In this document: positions 48,701 to 63,200 of the stretch, piece by piece
How positions within the stretch are numbered: the stretch's first letter is position 1
Layout: each line of letters starts with the position of its first letter
NCBI GenBank assembly: GCA_013398955.1
Contig: VWPU01017479.1
Location: forward strand, 1-64,000
Direction of reading: 5' to 3'
Length of the DNA stretch: 64,000 nt
Source of the DNA: Callaeas wilsoni
Lineage: Eukaryota; Chordata; Aves; Passeriformes; Callaeidae
The notes under the pieces: generated by a model
Told to the model about the DNA's origin: nothing
The model's database searches: none
Seen by the model: only the letters and a program-made list of their open reading frames with translations
Program-made: the position numbers and the translations under genes

Positions 48701-51064
48701 CAGGTGCGTCTTAAACACACATTTTCTCTTATGGGCATGCCTCTCTCTTGAGCTCTGGTACATGACTGCTCATCCAGTACTAGTCAACAAAGTTGGTTTG
48801 ATAACAGATGGTGCAGGTAGAAAACTGATCAATTAACTTTGAGGTTAATAATAGAAGTATATCCCAAATCTAGATATATATTCTATCTAGAAATCTGAGA
48901 CCTTGAAAACAAGTGTGGGTTTTAAGCAGATTGTTTACTTTTGATTACTAAAACATTCAGCTTAGCATCCATGGATTCACCAGTTAGCATCCTTGCTGGA
49001 ATGCAGAATCGTGCCAGATAATAATCTTTTCTTGTACGGTGTTAATGCTCATGGCTGGGATGGATCAGGTGGCTTCAAACTGGATTGCTCTGTGGTGGTG
49101 TGTGAGTTTTATGTTGGAAAAGTTTATGAAATAAACTGGCTGGACATCAGAGTAGTCACTTTCATCAACAGCAATGTTTTGTTCTGTTTTTAAATGTTCC
49201 TTAACTGTGGTTTTCTGGCTGCCTCAGCAAAGTCCCAGCAAGAGTACAATTTTTCTGCTGGATTCTTGAACTGATAGTTATCACATGGGATTTTCAGGCT
49301 GTAATTTTTTGAAGAGATTATTGCAGCCAGACAATAACTGTCACCTATATTTAGCAAAAGTCAATCCGTAAACTCTTCTGAAAATCTCAGCCTTTCCAAT
49401 AAAGTTGAAATTTGGGTTTCTGAACCATCCAGCTGAAATTATTTTACAGAGTAACTGTGCATGACAATGTGTAAAGGGCAAATCTATGTACATTTTGTGC
49501 ACTATTGGTCTTCTGGCTGCAGAAGTATGGCATTGGTGCAAAGAATTTGGGCAGCCATCTGGAAAATTTAATCCTGTATATTTTTCTAGAAATAAATGAT
49601 TTTTCTTTATAGACATAGAATGAAACAGTATGAAAATAATTCTTATATTGAAAGTATGTCCCTCTATGTCCCTTTTCAAGGATTTTCCTCTGATTTTTAC
49701 ATTTTTTGTATTCCATATTTATATTGATTTAAAATTGTACTTGCATATTCATCCTCTTACAAACATGTTAATTGGACATAAATTTGTACTGAGTTACCAA
49801 AGAACAAACACTCCAAATGAATGGTTTGTTTTGTGGCTTGCTGCAGAGAGGGATGATTAATATGGTCCCCAAATGCAAGAGGTTCTGGCAAATAGGCTTA
49901 CAAAATCCAAACTGGGTGCACTGAAGTTTTTTGCAGGATGAAGGCCTGCCCAGTACCCCATGTTTTTGCAAGCTCTCGCATCCATTCTCTCCTTCTGGTC
50001 TGACCTGTGTCCAAAATAAGGTTCCGGCAGTCAGCAAGGTCTGCGTATCTTGCAGAAGCACTAACTTGTTGGCTGAGTGATGACTCCAGACTCAGCGTTC
50101 CCTCAGCTCTCACTTGTGACAGGGATTGCCAAAGCTAGTAGGGAACCAGATAAGGGCGGAGGAACAAGCATCAAGTACTCCTTTGGATTCCTTTTGAATT
50201 TTTGAACAGTGACACATCATATAGCCTTGTGTTCCTTAGATAGCCTAAGGCTGTGCCTTTGCTGAGGAAGAATGCAGAGTCATTATTTCTCACTCTGTTT
50301 TCAAGCATGAAATTAAAAACACACATGTTGTGCCAGCATTTAAGTTTGTTACTGTAGCATGAATTAAGATTACCAAGATCACCTTTTTTCAGGACCTGGT
50401 GGAAGACTGGGTTAGAAGAATGGCTATAGCCTGGGGATCTCCTGGATTTAAAAGGAAAAGGAAGGATGATAGTGGCAGGACTGTGGTTCTGTGTTGTAGA
50501 GAAGGTTGAGACATTGCTCTGGCACAAAGGGAGGGAGCATGATCTCCTGGAGACATCTCTGCCCAAGAACTTGGGGGGGGAATTCCTTAGGTGTTGCTTG
50601 AGCCTCCCGATTTCTGCTGGCTCTGCCATGTTTCTACTGGTGCCACAGAGAAGTGTGTAAAGCTGGATCCAAACCAGCCTGGTCAGCTGGGGTTGCGGAT
50701 GAAGGCTTGGGAAAAAGCAACCAACTTTAAACAAATTACTCCATGATAGATGCAGCATGGGTGGAAGCATCCCAGGAAAGTGGTAGATACGTTTATTTGG
50801 CAAGAATTTTTATTCTAATAGTCCCAAGACACCAATGATACTTAAAATCCAAACAGAAGAGTAGCTGCCACATGTAATACCATCACCTTGATTTTAGGAC
50901 ATCCCTTCTGCTCGCTGAATTTACCACTTTTCCGGTCATTGATCTACCTGGAAATCCTTTTCAAATTCATGTGAGTTTTATTAAATGTTGGGTAATATGT
51001 GACCCCATCAAGTGAATGCAGTGTCCACTTGGGAGACTTTTGTTCTATTCAAACCTTTGTTGAC

Positions 51065-51130
51065 AATGCAGCGAGCTCTGCTGCGGGCTGCCAGGGGGGC
51101 GGGCAGCCGGGGCCGAGCGCGCTTTGATTG
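51065..51130. promoter_or_regulatory. Small CpG-rich patch with HOX/PBX-like motif
   Basis: A short GC-rich segment, including GGGGGGCGGGCAGCCGGGGC and CGAGCGCGC, stands out in an AT-rich intergenic background. It is followed directly by TTTGATTGATTTGCACAA, which contains TGATTGAT (a HOX-PBX type half-site pair). It could be part of a distal enhancer. Only the motifs are seen. Confidence 0.3.
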
Positions 51131-54100
51131 ATTTGCACAATAGGAACGAAAATATTCCTGAAACTCTTGAGATCACTCAACCCTTCCTGCCAGACTTCCA
51201 TGAAATATAACATGCAATCAATTTAGCTTACAGCCAAATTCTCCCCTTTCAGCCCCCTCTTTCCTTTGGTGTGTCAGCGAAGATAAATGAAAGAAGCAAT
51301 AAGGAGTACAAACAGCAGTAGCCACGAAAGCAGCAATTGCTTGTGTAGGGGGGACTCATGGTGCCAGGCCAGAGCAGAACCCACAACAACTTGACCAAAC
51401 ACAGGAATGAATGAAAGGTCCTTTTGAAAGGGCAAAAGAAAGACCGCGTTGACCTCTTTGCAGAAAGAGGAAACTTCAAAGGCTTTACAACAGTTAAAAG
51501 ACCCAGTTACACGCAGCAAAAATGACTTGCATTGGATGCTAACACGGCGAAACTAAACAACCTCACAGTAAGAGATAGAGCAGAAGGTGGGGTGGAGGGG
51601 GCATATTTCCCTTAGTCACTGGAAAAATGTGGAAAAAGCTAATTCTGTCAGTTTGGTGTTAGGTGTAAGGTTCTTTTGAATGCCATACTTGGGTGGAAAA
51701 CAGAAATTTAGACAGAACTCCTAACAGGCTTTGGAAAAGTCAAGCACATGTTTTCTTTTCATTTTTCTCACCGAGAAATGTTCTCATCATGTGCTTCTTT
51801 TGGAAACATTCAGCAGTTCCTTAGCTATGACAGAAAAGGTGTCTGAGGAAGTTAGAACTAATGAAACTGGGTATTTAACAGAGAAAAAGCTTCTGAATGA
51901 TCCGAGTGTTGCATATGATTTATGAAAACTGTATTGGAAGGGGCAAAAAAGTGCTAATTGCCTGAGATAGCTGCATTCCACCGTTTTTCTTCACCCAAGG
52001 TTCAGGTTTTTTACTTGCTCAACACAGCTTGGAAGGTATTTGGTCACACGTGTAGTTTTAAGCGAGAGAGAGGGCTGCTGGCTGCAGTGACATTGTTTGT
52101 GCTCGGGGTTAAGCAAGTGCATAAAACCTTCTGCTAGACAGCAAGGTCTGTCTCTGAATTCCAAGGATTTGAGAGCAAGTAAGTCACAGCACTTCAACGA
52201 ACAAAGACTTTCCTCTTTAATCTGCTCTAGTTGGGAAAGATAAGACCTCAAATGGAATCTACTTCAAGACTAGATTACACATTAAGATAAGCATAATACG
52301 ATAAGGACCAACTGACACAGCTTCTGTAAGGGCAAATTGTGCTGCTCTGTCTTTCAAGAGTTCCATGCAAAAAGTGCATGAAGTGAGAGATGAAATGTAT
52401 CTTTCGAACATAATTTACGTGGAATTTCAAGAGACTTCTGACAGGACCCTTTGTGAGAGGTTTTGAAACAAAATAAATAGCAAGCCATGTTGCCAACCTA
52501 TAGGATGCTAAGAATTCATAGCAAATAGCCAATTTTAAATTAAAAGAGTAATGAGAAAACATATAAGATTTCTGTTTACTATTTGAATTATTTTGAAAAA
52601 AGAGATTTAATGCAATTTGTTAACAAATTATTCTGGATCAGTAACAACTAAAAAGGACCATTAGACACTCCTAAAAATACTTGTATTTGCCCAAAACATT
52701 CATTCTTCTATCCATCTATCAGCATTCTGGCAGCTGAAAAGTACTATGTGTTAGAAAATATAATAAACTTCTCATTATCGTAATGGACTTTGATCTAACA
52801 TGGTTCCCTGAGGAAGCAGATATGAATCACTGAGAGTATTACAGCTTCATGAATATGCCTTTCCAAAATAAACTAACTAAGAGACGGATTAGAGAAATAC
52901 TTTACAAAAGTAATATCCCACTGTAATAATGATTTAATAGAAAACTACAAATGTTACATTCCCTGTTGCACCACAGTTCAGTTTTGGATGCTTCAATTTA
53001 AATGAAGCTGCTATGTGGAGAAGGCCTCTGGAGAAGAAAGACAAACCCAGTCAAAGTTCTGAGATTTGCTTGAATGATTACTCCAGCTATGGGCATTTGA
53101 CATATAAAGACGAGGTTAGCAGAATAGCAGGCAAAACACACTTTCATAAATTAAGCTTTGGAGTGCCCACATACAGAATTGTGGGTTACCAGATGCAGGG
53201 TCAGTCTTTTTCAGCATGAGAGATGGGAGCCCATTTTCTTGAGAGCCATTGACGTTGTCCTTTGCAGTTACCTTCTGCAGACTTTTTACAAAGAAGTCCA
53301 TGTATCCCTTTGTCCACAGCCCATGAGCTGAAAATGACTGGCTTAATGAGACTAAAATGTGATTTCAAACACAAAATAATGAATGTAATGAGAAGAATAG
53401 CCATGCATTTCTTTCTTCTTTGCCCCACTATATAAACATTTCAAGGCATCTGATTGAACTCAGATTCAATACATTCAGGACATCTCAGTTAAAGGAAATA
53501 TTACTTTATTTAGTTTTAATAGCAGCCAATTTGTAATCCATTGACACATATCCTCTCTACATGTCCTCTCTGACTCTTGTGTAGAAGAAGGTTTTGATTC
53601 AATTTTTCAAATCTATATATGAACTTTTCAGTTTTAGGACAATTTCTCAGTTTGGTAAGGATTCTATTTTTTTTTTTTGTGCCAAATAAAAAGGAATTTT
53701 CTCTAAATCTATATACATGTACAAATCATGTCCTTAAAAATTTTACTAGGTATAGTAATTCCATAATACTATTTAGCAGAACTTTGGTTAGCAATATAAA
53801 TGCTCTGAGGAACTTATACTCCAGTCTTTAGTGATATATAAGATTATATGTTTGGAAAAAAAATCTGTTTATAAATCACCATTTTTCCAGAATGCCACTG
53901 ATATCAAAGTCCAGAATGACCAAGACATTAATGTGATATTGTCTGTTGAGGTGGTAGCATTTTTCTCTGAATATATCAAACCAATAAAATGAGAAGAATG
54001 TCTGAGGTAAGGCTTTGCCCTGAATTAAACTACTGTATTCGTATTAAATATGGCATGAAAATAAGAAGCTACTGCCTTCTTTTCTGCCTTGGTGAGCTGT

Positions 54101-54571
54101 TATTTTGATACTTCCAAGTGGATAGGAATAAATGGTACATGCTTCAGCCTGTGCACTCACAGTCACTGACTATTCTTACGTGGATAACTTCAGGAGCATG
54201 AAGATTGATTGCCCTGGCTCATAGGCAGCAGCTGCCACTTACAAATGCCAGCCAGTGCTTCTCATGGGGATTTGTGATAGAATACAGAAATAAGCCAGAA
54301 TTACTTCCATTAGCTGAATACACGCCTTTTTTTATTTTGCAGTCACACTGTGTCCCCCCACAATAATCTTTTTTGAAACACTAGCTGATTTTAAGTAAAT
54401 TTGATGGAGGCAGCTGACATTTAAAAGGCAATTAAGTTCTTACAAGTAGCATCAAAATCAGTGATCAAGTAGAATACAGAGGTTTTTCAAGTGTCCCGTC
54501 TAAAGGAGAGGCCGTCGCCTATATTTATTATACATCAAGGGTTGTATGCAGCCAAGAAATCTAAATGCTCA

Positions 54572-54587
54572 AAAACCCCGGGGTTTT
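54572..54587. repeat. Perfect 16-bp palindrome
   Basis: AAAACCCCGGGGTTTT reads the same on both strands and centres on CCCCGGGG. It lies within a non-repetitive stretch (about 54,490-54,720). Origin and role unknown. Confidence 0.6.
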
Positions 54588-57055
54588 GTAATTGTCAGAT
54601 GCAAGCAATGCTTTCTCTAGCCAGCCTGGCATATGTGTGTCAACTCCTGTCATGTATCATCTTGTGATCACAGAGTTGTGCTATTTCTGTGGCAGCTTGG
54701 CACTGAAGAGGCAAGCCATAAACAAATTTCTCTCTTTTCATACAGTTGCAGTTCACTTGATTTAAAATTAACAGTGAAATAATAACTTGGTGTTTTATTT
54801 AACAAGGTGAGGTCATGCTGGAACCATCACCCAAGTAGTTCTGTTTAGTTTGGAACCTGCTGCAGGGTTTTTAACAGTGTGGGTATCTGTGTTCCTATTG
54901 ATATATGTGTGTGTATATATGTGCATACATTTTATATGGTGTATATCCTTTAACCAAGACTCTCAGGTTGGGAACTTTCTTCAGCATGTTTTGTTTTAAA
55001 CAGCACATATTTCTGCCAGCTTTACTCACAGTGAATACTATCTATTGGTGACTTACTCCATTGGTTTTGTGTCAGATTGCTCATAGGTTAAAGAGCTAAT
55101 CAGCAGGAGGCAAAAGTGCTGCCAAGTTTTTCAATTTTATCATGAAGTCTTGAGATATTTGGTTTTTTCTGTGCCCTAGCTGCTGGGATAGTGGAAGTTT
55201 GTGAGAATCTAAGTTTCCATTAAAACTAGGGACTTTTAATGGCAACTTAGACTTGCTAGCCTTCCGGGCTGTGGATCTAAGCTGAAAATATGAAGCAAAT
55301 AACCTCAGAGGGTCAAGATATGAGAAGTCAAATATAAACATTTTTCTTTCTGAAGACATTCTCATAATGTCTCATAATTTTCCAGTGTCAGTGATGAATG
55401 AACAGGAATGTCAGAATTTCTTCCTCAGCTTTAAAATGCTATGGAGTGACTTCAGCAAAGATGAAATATAGACATTTGGTTTTCTTCATGAAGAGATGGA
55501 TCAGCATAAACAATATGTGGGGCTGAAACAACAACAAAAAGTACTTTTATGGATTGAGCAGAAATATGGCCCTTCATCTATGACACTTGTCAGAACTATT
55601 AACCTCCTGCCTGGAATCAGATTGCTAAAACTGTATCAGTATCCTTAGCGAGTACAAGCACATGTCTCTTCTCATTCAAGACAAGCTTTGGTGTATAGTT
55701 TTCCTGATGGTGGTTTTACAAAACTCTGTGTGTCAGTGAAAGAGAGAAAAAGATTGAAAAATTGGAAGGATCTAAAAAAACAAGGACATACCTTGTGTGC
55801 AGCCTGGGGCATAATGAAATGGCAAAGCACTGATGGGAAAAGGGATTCATAACTTTGAAAGGAGTTCTTCGTGTTCTTTGGGTTCGAGGAAGGTCTAATC
55901 AAATTGTACAACAAATACAGTTGCATCAGACAAACTTTACTCCATCAAGTGTAGAGGAAACTGAGTAAAAGAGAATGTCAAATTTCTTATTTAAATGGTT
56001 AACATACCCTCATAATCCTATGTGAAGTGGTAGTGGCTTGCTAAACAATTCAGTGGTTTTTTTTTCTGATCTTGTTTGTGTGTACTCCCACTCCTCATGA
56101 AATTAAAAGGACACACTAAATTTTAAGAAACACTGTAATAAATTGCAACAATCTAAGAACCTTCAGGACTGTGCCACCAGAAGTAATGGCCTAAGAGAAA
56201 CAACATGTGTTTTAAGAGGCACAATTAATCAAAATCACAGACAGAAAACCAAGTTTAATGTACTCAGCTTTAACTTTGCAGGAGTAACAGTTTTCCTCTG
56301 CTGTGAAGGGTATTCTGGATGAAGCCACCTAAAAAGATGTTGGAGCCAAACTGTTAAACAGAAGGTAATCAGCTAGCAAAAAATTCCCCAGAAACTCTCC
56401 GTCATTTCCCTCTCACTTGTTATTCTGCCTTTGGCTCATCCCCAAAATAAGCCATGTTTCCTGAGATATAGCTCTCCATGGCTCCTGATGCTGTCTCTCT
56501 CTCTCTCTCCCCCATGGATACTCTTCCCAGTGAGAGTATCACATGGATATCTTCTTTTGCATTTTTTATAGTGTTCGCATCTCTAGCTGTAAAAGATTAA
56601 AATAAAAGACTATTTGACCTGCCTTTTGTGGTCAGTGCCACTCTAGCAAGCAATACATCACTGGAGGAATGTCAGCTTCATGACCCATTACTCAAATGAG
56701 GCGCCAACCAGGAAGAGTGAGCTGAGAGATCCAAGAGTTTTAAATTTATTGTCATGATACAGCTAAAAATAAAAATCCCCACCCCTCTTACAGTATGTGG
56801 AGTGGGAGGCAGAGGAAAGAAAGAGTAGGAAGTCTCTCAGGTCAATCAAAAGCTTTAAATAATGTGACTCTGGCAAGCAGAGTTTCTTTGCACATGAGAT
56901 AGCTAATTCTGCTATTTCAATTTTCCTCCTGAAAAAGAAAAAATACTTTATATCCTCCTTTAGTGCAGCCTTTAGATTTCTAGGCAGATTTGCAGCATCA
57001 GATTGGATTTGAATGGATGAGGATATACCAGTCACTCCGCTTTTGTGTGATAAAT

Positions 57056-57252
57056 TGTTACGAGAAGGTTCTTCACCCAGAGGGTGGTTGGGCATTGGAA
57101 CAGGCTATGCAGGAATGTGGTCACAGCACCAAGCCTGATAGCTCAGAAGTGTTTGGACAATGCTCTCAGGCCCATGGTGTGACTCCTGGGGTGTCCTGTG
57201 CAGGGCCAGGAGTTGGACTCGATGATTCTTGTGGGTCACTTTGATTCTGTGG
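57056..57252 (+). mobile_element. CR1 LINE 3'-end fragment
   Basis: The block order is that of the CR1 3' region: GTTCTTCACCCAGAGGGTGG, TTGGGCATTGGAACAGGCTA, then an AGTGTTTGGACAATGCTCTC block, and the terminal GGAGTTGGACTCGATGATTC with GTGGGTC and TTGATTCTGTGG. It is on the + strand, 5'-truncated, with no coding content. It is one of four CR1 pieces in the window, all in + orientation. Confidence 0.93.
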
Positions 57253-60200
57253 TTATCCTGAAGCAAGGAGCACCAGTTTGTGACTCAGCTGCTAATCTGC
57301 TGCAGTTTCTCAGGATGGATTGTTTAAGCTGGCTCTCATTTCAGGGTAAACAGTTGGGGCAGCATTAGCTTCAGAAGTTTAATTTGACTGTTCTGTACCT
57401 AGCACAGTGTGGCCATTCTTCCTGCTTCCATACTCTTTTCAGCCTCAGGTCTTCCTCATGTCTTTCCTGCAGCCTCACTCTCCTCCGTGGTCTTCGTTCC
57501 TCTTTCATTCTTATTTCCATTTGGCTTTTCCATAAAGATGTCCCTTTTCCCCCTTCGTTAAAACTGCATATCCTACTGACTTGTCTCTTCTAGACCAGTC
57601 CTCCAGGTATTAATGTCCTTGAAACAAAACTGTGAAAGAAAAGAAATCATTCATGGCACACATGGGCTCTGCTATCTTTGCTGGCACATTTTAACCCTAT
57701 TGCCCCACTCAGTCTGATACATCGTCATAAACTTCATTCTCCTGCAGAATGGGTATTTTTAAGGATATCTATAGCTAATTGTGAGTGAAATGGGTATTAA
57801 AAGAGCCCCAAGATATATGTGTGCTTCAGGATGCTACTAGAAGATAGATGGGGGGAGGGGGGAATAATATCTGTAAGCCAGGGCAGAGCATGTCAAGCTT
57901 TAATGTAGAACCTGAAGCAGCTGGTTCTGATGAAGAAAGGCTGAAATACAACATTTGATGTAGTCAGAGGTAGATCTGTTTGTGCCATTGACAATCCTCT
58001 TTTGCAGGGCCTGATGAAAAAGCTACAACCACAGGAGACTCAAAAGTAAGGCATTAAAAAGATGAGCAAAGGACAAGATTTCAGCCCGTTCTCTGGCATG
58101 TGACATGCAATGTCATGGAGTGTTCTAGTATGGAACAAATTCCAGAGACCCTTCAGGACTTTTAAAAAAAATATTAACATGTTCAGAGCTGCTCTGTGTT
58201 ACAATATTCTCTTTTACATATGTAGAGTTTCACAGCTTCTGCAGTGCCAAAGATTTTTTTTCATAAACTTTGTATTTGATCTTATGAAATTATAACAGTG
58301 TATTATCTCACTTACATTAATACAGGATAATGTAGCTACGCAAGGCATTTATGAATTAGCTGATCAGACTTTTGAGGTACTCCAGCCCTGTGGAATGGAG
58401 AAACACCCTGTCTGTGCCAAATTCTGCCATAAATTATAGCCATATGACTCTGCTGCTGCCTGAAGCAGTTTTGATAGGATTTTGAGGGTAGGAGTGAACT
58501 GAATTCAGACTGTTCATAGAAATGTCTCCTTGTACACATGTAAGGGTTCCCATCTCTTCTTCCTCATCAGTTCTCTTATGGCCCTTACTTGAATCACAGT
58601 CCTGATGCAGCCACTGCTGGGCCATTCTCATGAGCTGCCAAGGACCTCTCCGTGCTCATTTGGGATTTGCCTGCATGGAGTTTCCTGTAAGACTGAGGCT
58701 TTTGCTGCTTGGGAAAAAAAGAGTCCAATTCATTATGTTTGACTGGCATCTAGAAAACTTTAACTATGAGGGTACTATTCTACTAGTAATAATGATAATA
58801 GTAATGATAATATTATTGGTAGTACATTTTCCTATTACATTAGGGTACTAAAATATGTTATTATATTTTTATTACTACAATAATTTACATAGTTTCACTG
58901 CAGTGAAACCAATTCATATATAAACGTATATAAAGAGGGAAACACTTTTTAAAACCTAGTTTCATAGCTGCTGAAAATGGCTCATTTTTCCAGGCTCTGG
59001 TTTTTTGGAGGGATAATCCCCAGCACAGTAGTAAGCCAAGACACCGTAGGCTGGAAACAAAAGTATATGACTCAAAAGAAAGGCTCTCATTCATGGCAGA
59101 ATTACTGCAGCAGCTCACACTTCTGTGCTGGGACAAAGCAATCTCCAGAAGGGTGTGATCTTGGCTGAGAAGAAACAGTTTCAGTCCAGTCTTCCCCCAG
59201 GTTTGGTTTGTGGTGTCTCAGGGGCTGACAGGAAGGTCAGTCCCTACGCAATAGCTCACTCTTCCCTGAGGAGCTGTGAAAAGCTGTGCAGGGATCATTC
59301 CCCAGCCACAGCCACGGAGGAACAGACTGTTCACATGCAGGCTCACAAAGGCAGAGCTCCCAAAGCAGCTGCCAGTGCTCCTTGCTATTTTGGCACCTAG
59401 AATCCATTTTTTTACTAGTACTCTGTAGCAGGTATGAAGCGTATCTGAGCATTGCAATTTATAATGCCACGGAAAGGGAAAAAAACTCTTAGAAGTGATA
59501 GCAAGCACTGGAATACTTAGCTTAAACCTTAGCAAAATAATTGTCTTTGTGCATTATATGTCGTGTGATTTATAGGACAGCTTCACGAGAGACCAAATGA
59601 AACCTTGGGGTGAATTTCACTCAAAAAGATCAAAAGTAAGATTAATGAACTAGAATTCTTTACCTATACCATTTATAGGATTCCACTGGACAGAGAGGTA
59701 CCTTTTGATGCTAGGAGTCCAACCTATATATTTATATTTTAATCCACTGGTTTTTTACATATTTTGCATAATACAATATTTATACACAATTATAAATATG
59801 ATTTATTACAGTGCCCCCCAAACATGCCAAATGCTTAGGTACAATTCCACTTACACATAGTTCTCTGTTTCAAAGAGTTTAGTAGCTGGAAACTTAAGCT
59901 TGGAAATGTCTGCACTCAGGTATGGCTTTCCTCACTTTATGTGCAGAAGTGTTTGCAGGGTTGGGCCCTGTGCAAACAGCTGGAGTATGGATATTGCAGT
60001 CCTGAAAATCATGGCTCTCAGACTTATTTAAAGGCCATTTTTGTTACCATTTTGGAATAAAAAATCAATAGATTTAATACTCTTCAAATCTAACTTTGCT
60101 TGGAGAATACACAGGGATGTGAATCTGGGGGGGAGTACTCTGGGAATATCTTAATTTTTCCTCTCTAAAAACCATATCAAATTGCAGCGGTACGAAGGGG

Positions 60201-63200
60201 ACCTGAAACCAACCCCTTGTGAAAGAAATTACTTTGGCAGGAGTGGGCTGGAATATGGCCATACATGTTCCTGTCGGGAGCCTTCTCTGTGGAGGCTGTG
60301 GCAGGACTGAGCATGGATTTACAAGAAATTCCCATTAGTGCTTTGATCGATACGTCTGGGGCAAAACGGGGCTTTCTCCACTCCTAAGGTAATTCTGGGG
60401 GCAATCGTCTTTAATTTATCTTCCTCAGAGTGTGATGTGGCTCCACAAAATGCAGCACCAACAACGACACCCCATTTTTCACACCAAACCCCCCTTTGCT
60501 CCCCACCCAGAGAGCCAAGACACACCATGTGCTGGCCCCAGAGGCCACCCATCCCTTCACTGCCCACCTCTGGGTCAGTCCTCTCCAAGAGCGCCACTGT
60601 ACCAAAGCTGGTTCTCCTGTACACCATAATTGCTCTCCAAAAAAGCTTTTTTGACAGGCCTAATGGGTTTTTGAGGAGGGCACAGCTGGTCCCCAGGGCA
60701 GCGGTGCGCGCAGTCCTGCGATGGCAGCTGGTGATTGCAGGGGCACCCCTGTCCCGCCCTGCCTGCCCTTGCTGGGCCTTTCTAAACGTTCCTTTTTCCC
60801 CAACGCTAACCCAAATAAACACAAGTATCCATAATGATGATGAATGCCCACCAAAGGCTAAAATAATGTGCAAGTTTCTAATTTGTTTTTAAATATAGCG
60901 ATTTTATTTGTGAGGTTTTTTGTGCAAGCCTCTCAAACACCATTAAACTCATACTCAAATATTTACAATGTGTTTATACTTACCGTGTTCACCTCTGTAC
61001 AAATTGTTTGACCTTATTTGCAAATGTGTTACAAGAGCCCCCAATGACAGATGATCTTTCATAGGAAATCACAACATGTAAGTGAAATTGAAGCTATGCT
61101 GCTGCCCTGTGCAGTATATCAAAGCGCTCTGATCTCCCCAAAACATAAATTTGCGGCACAGCCACCCTGGCAGAGCCTGGGTGGGGATGGAGGAGGGTCC
61201 TCCTTTAACCTCTGGTGCACAGACCCGCACTTCAGGGGTCAGTTTACGCCATGCGAGATGAGGGCATTTGACGTCCAAAACCTGTGGGGCTGATGCTACC
61301 CAGTCATTCAAATCACATAATTAATGTGCTTCTGGGTTCCAACAATAAACAATTCTGATGCCTACTCGCTACAGCCAAACTTCCCTGCCTAAATAAACAG
61401 CTTTTGCCTTAAAAATGGCTCTTATCCAAAATGAAGTTTTCCATTGATCAACCAATCCTGATGTGAATTTGTACTTTTGTGATTCGTGAGGGGACAGCAA
61501 TTATTTTAGTTTCCTTAACTGATTATGTTAAGATTGAGAGGACTTATTAAAAAACTATTTATGTTTCTGTACCTCTAAATTTTATGCCAATGCTTGCTCA
61601 CATTATCTCCAGACACAGTAGTCGCACTTAAACCATGTCATTCCAGCTAACTAAATATTATCATACTCACAGAACTAATGGAAGGTATGGAAAACGTGAA
61701 GTAAGAATTAAAGGCAAATTAGGATAATTCAAATTTTATCTTAGTATAACTGAATGGCTAAAATACAGTCATCAAAGAGCAAAAGGGGTGTGCTCACCAT
61801 TGTGTGTCTTATCTCACTGAGGAATTTAAAAGAACAATAGCAAAAAGTTTCCCATTTGCCAATAAAATGGTTTTGTTCAGACTCTTATTGCTCAACAGCT
61901 CTATCAGCTGAGCTCTTAATAAGAGGGATACACTGCAGGGAAGTATATTCCTCCTCAAGTGACAGTGAGGCAACTTATTGGGTGAAAAAATTGGTGAAGA
62001 GATCCTTCTAACCCGGTGACCCAACCCAGGCCTTCCACCCACAGATTTTATGTGGAACTGTTTCCGTGCATATCAGTGAAACTGCCGTAAATCAACAATC
62101 CTGATTTACAATATCTGTGACCAATAAAAGAATCAGGGCAAATGCAGTTCTTCGAACGGGAGCCTGAGCAATGCCTGTTCCCAGTTCAGACACAGTCTAG
62201 ACATCATTCCTCAGCCATACTAAGGCCTTTCTGGAAGGACAATATTTCATAGTCATGTAATCACTGGCCCTTTGTTGACATGACCAATAAGAAAGTCAAT
62301 TGGTGTCAGCTGCAGTGGTGATTTTGTGATGGGAACATCTGTCCTTTTTATTCCTGATGAGACTTAGTCTTGGTCACCGTTAATTGGGCGAGGATGAAAG
62401 CTCCAGATCCTGTTACAAGTCCTTTGAGTAAACTAGTTACTCAAATTTTTTTCACATAGTTTATCTCCTTTGATTTGTAAAATTGTTTCCACTTGATGCT
62501 TTGGGCCCAGGTGCCTTTTGAGTAATAATAAAACTTTGCAGCAAGCCCCTGACAAATCCGTGTGTTCCCTTCTACCTGTCTTGGTAGTTTAGAAGATGCT
62601 GTATCTGCCTCAGCCCTCCACAGTCCTTTAATAATTAATCATTCTGACACAGAGTTCTGCCACAACAAAAAATGTTGTAAATATCCTATATATAGATCTC
62701 AACTAGGACTAGCAACTAGGGATTTCTGCTTTGTTCTTTTATCGCACATATGTTTTACTTTGATGTAAACATTGTTTCAAAAATAGTAAAAAGAGCTTTT
62801 TCACGTTATGCATAGATTATTCCATAAACATATGCATCCTGTCAGACACAGTAATAATTAGAAATAGCTGTAGTTTCATTGCTAACTCCATAATACTTCA
62901 AACTGCTTAGATTTTTAAAAAGTAAAAATCAGATGTGTATCTTTGATTCTGGGTAGAAACTATTTAAATTTCAATTAATTTCCCTGTCACTACGACTCAT
63001 TTAATGTTTATAAGAAATAAAGAGCAAACTCAATAAACTCACTACAATTTTATAATTGTACAACAGTAAGGTTTCACATACAAAATTCATCTGGGCGGAG
63101 GCGTTGAAGTTGTTTTAGAGGTGAAATTCAGAAATGTCCTTACAACATAATTGATTTTTTTGTTGTTCATGAATAACTTTTACTATCCAGACAAACTGAT

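Larger units (their letters stand above)
48701..57055. other. Intergenic DNA, no gene recognised
   Basis: This 8.4-kb AT-rich interval shows no supported gene on either strand. A small CpG-rich patch lies at about 51,065-51,130, next to a TTGATTGATTTGCACAAT word. A 16-bp palindrome lies at 54572-54587. Short TG/TA microsatellite sequence lies at about 54,898-54,930, and a CT run at about 56,492-56,510. The longest minus-strand open frame (50171-50803) has no recognisable domain and is treated as chance. Confidence 0.72.

Noticed and set aside
50171..50803. 210-codon minus-strand open frame
   Set aside because: It has no recognised domain and no splice or promoter context. The composition is that of translated non-coding DNA.
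60319..60873. 184-codon minus-strand open frame
   Set aside because: It sits in a locally GC-rich stretch with few stops. I found no family resemblance and no supporting start or polyadenylation context.
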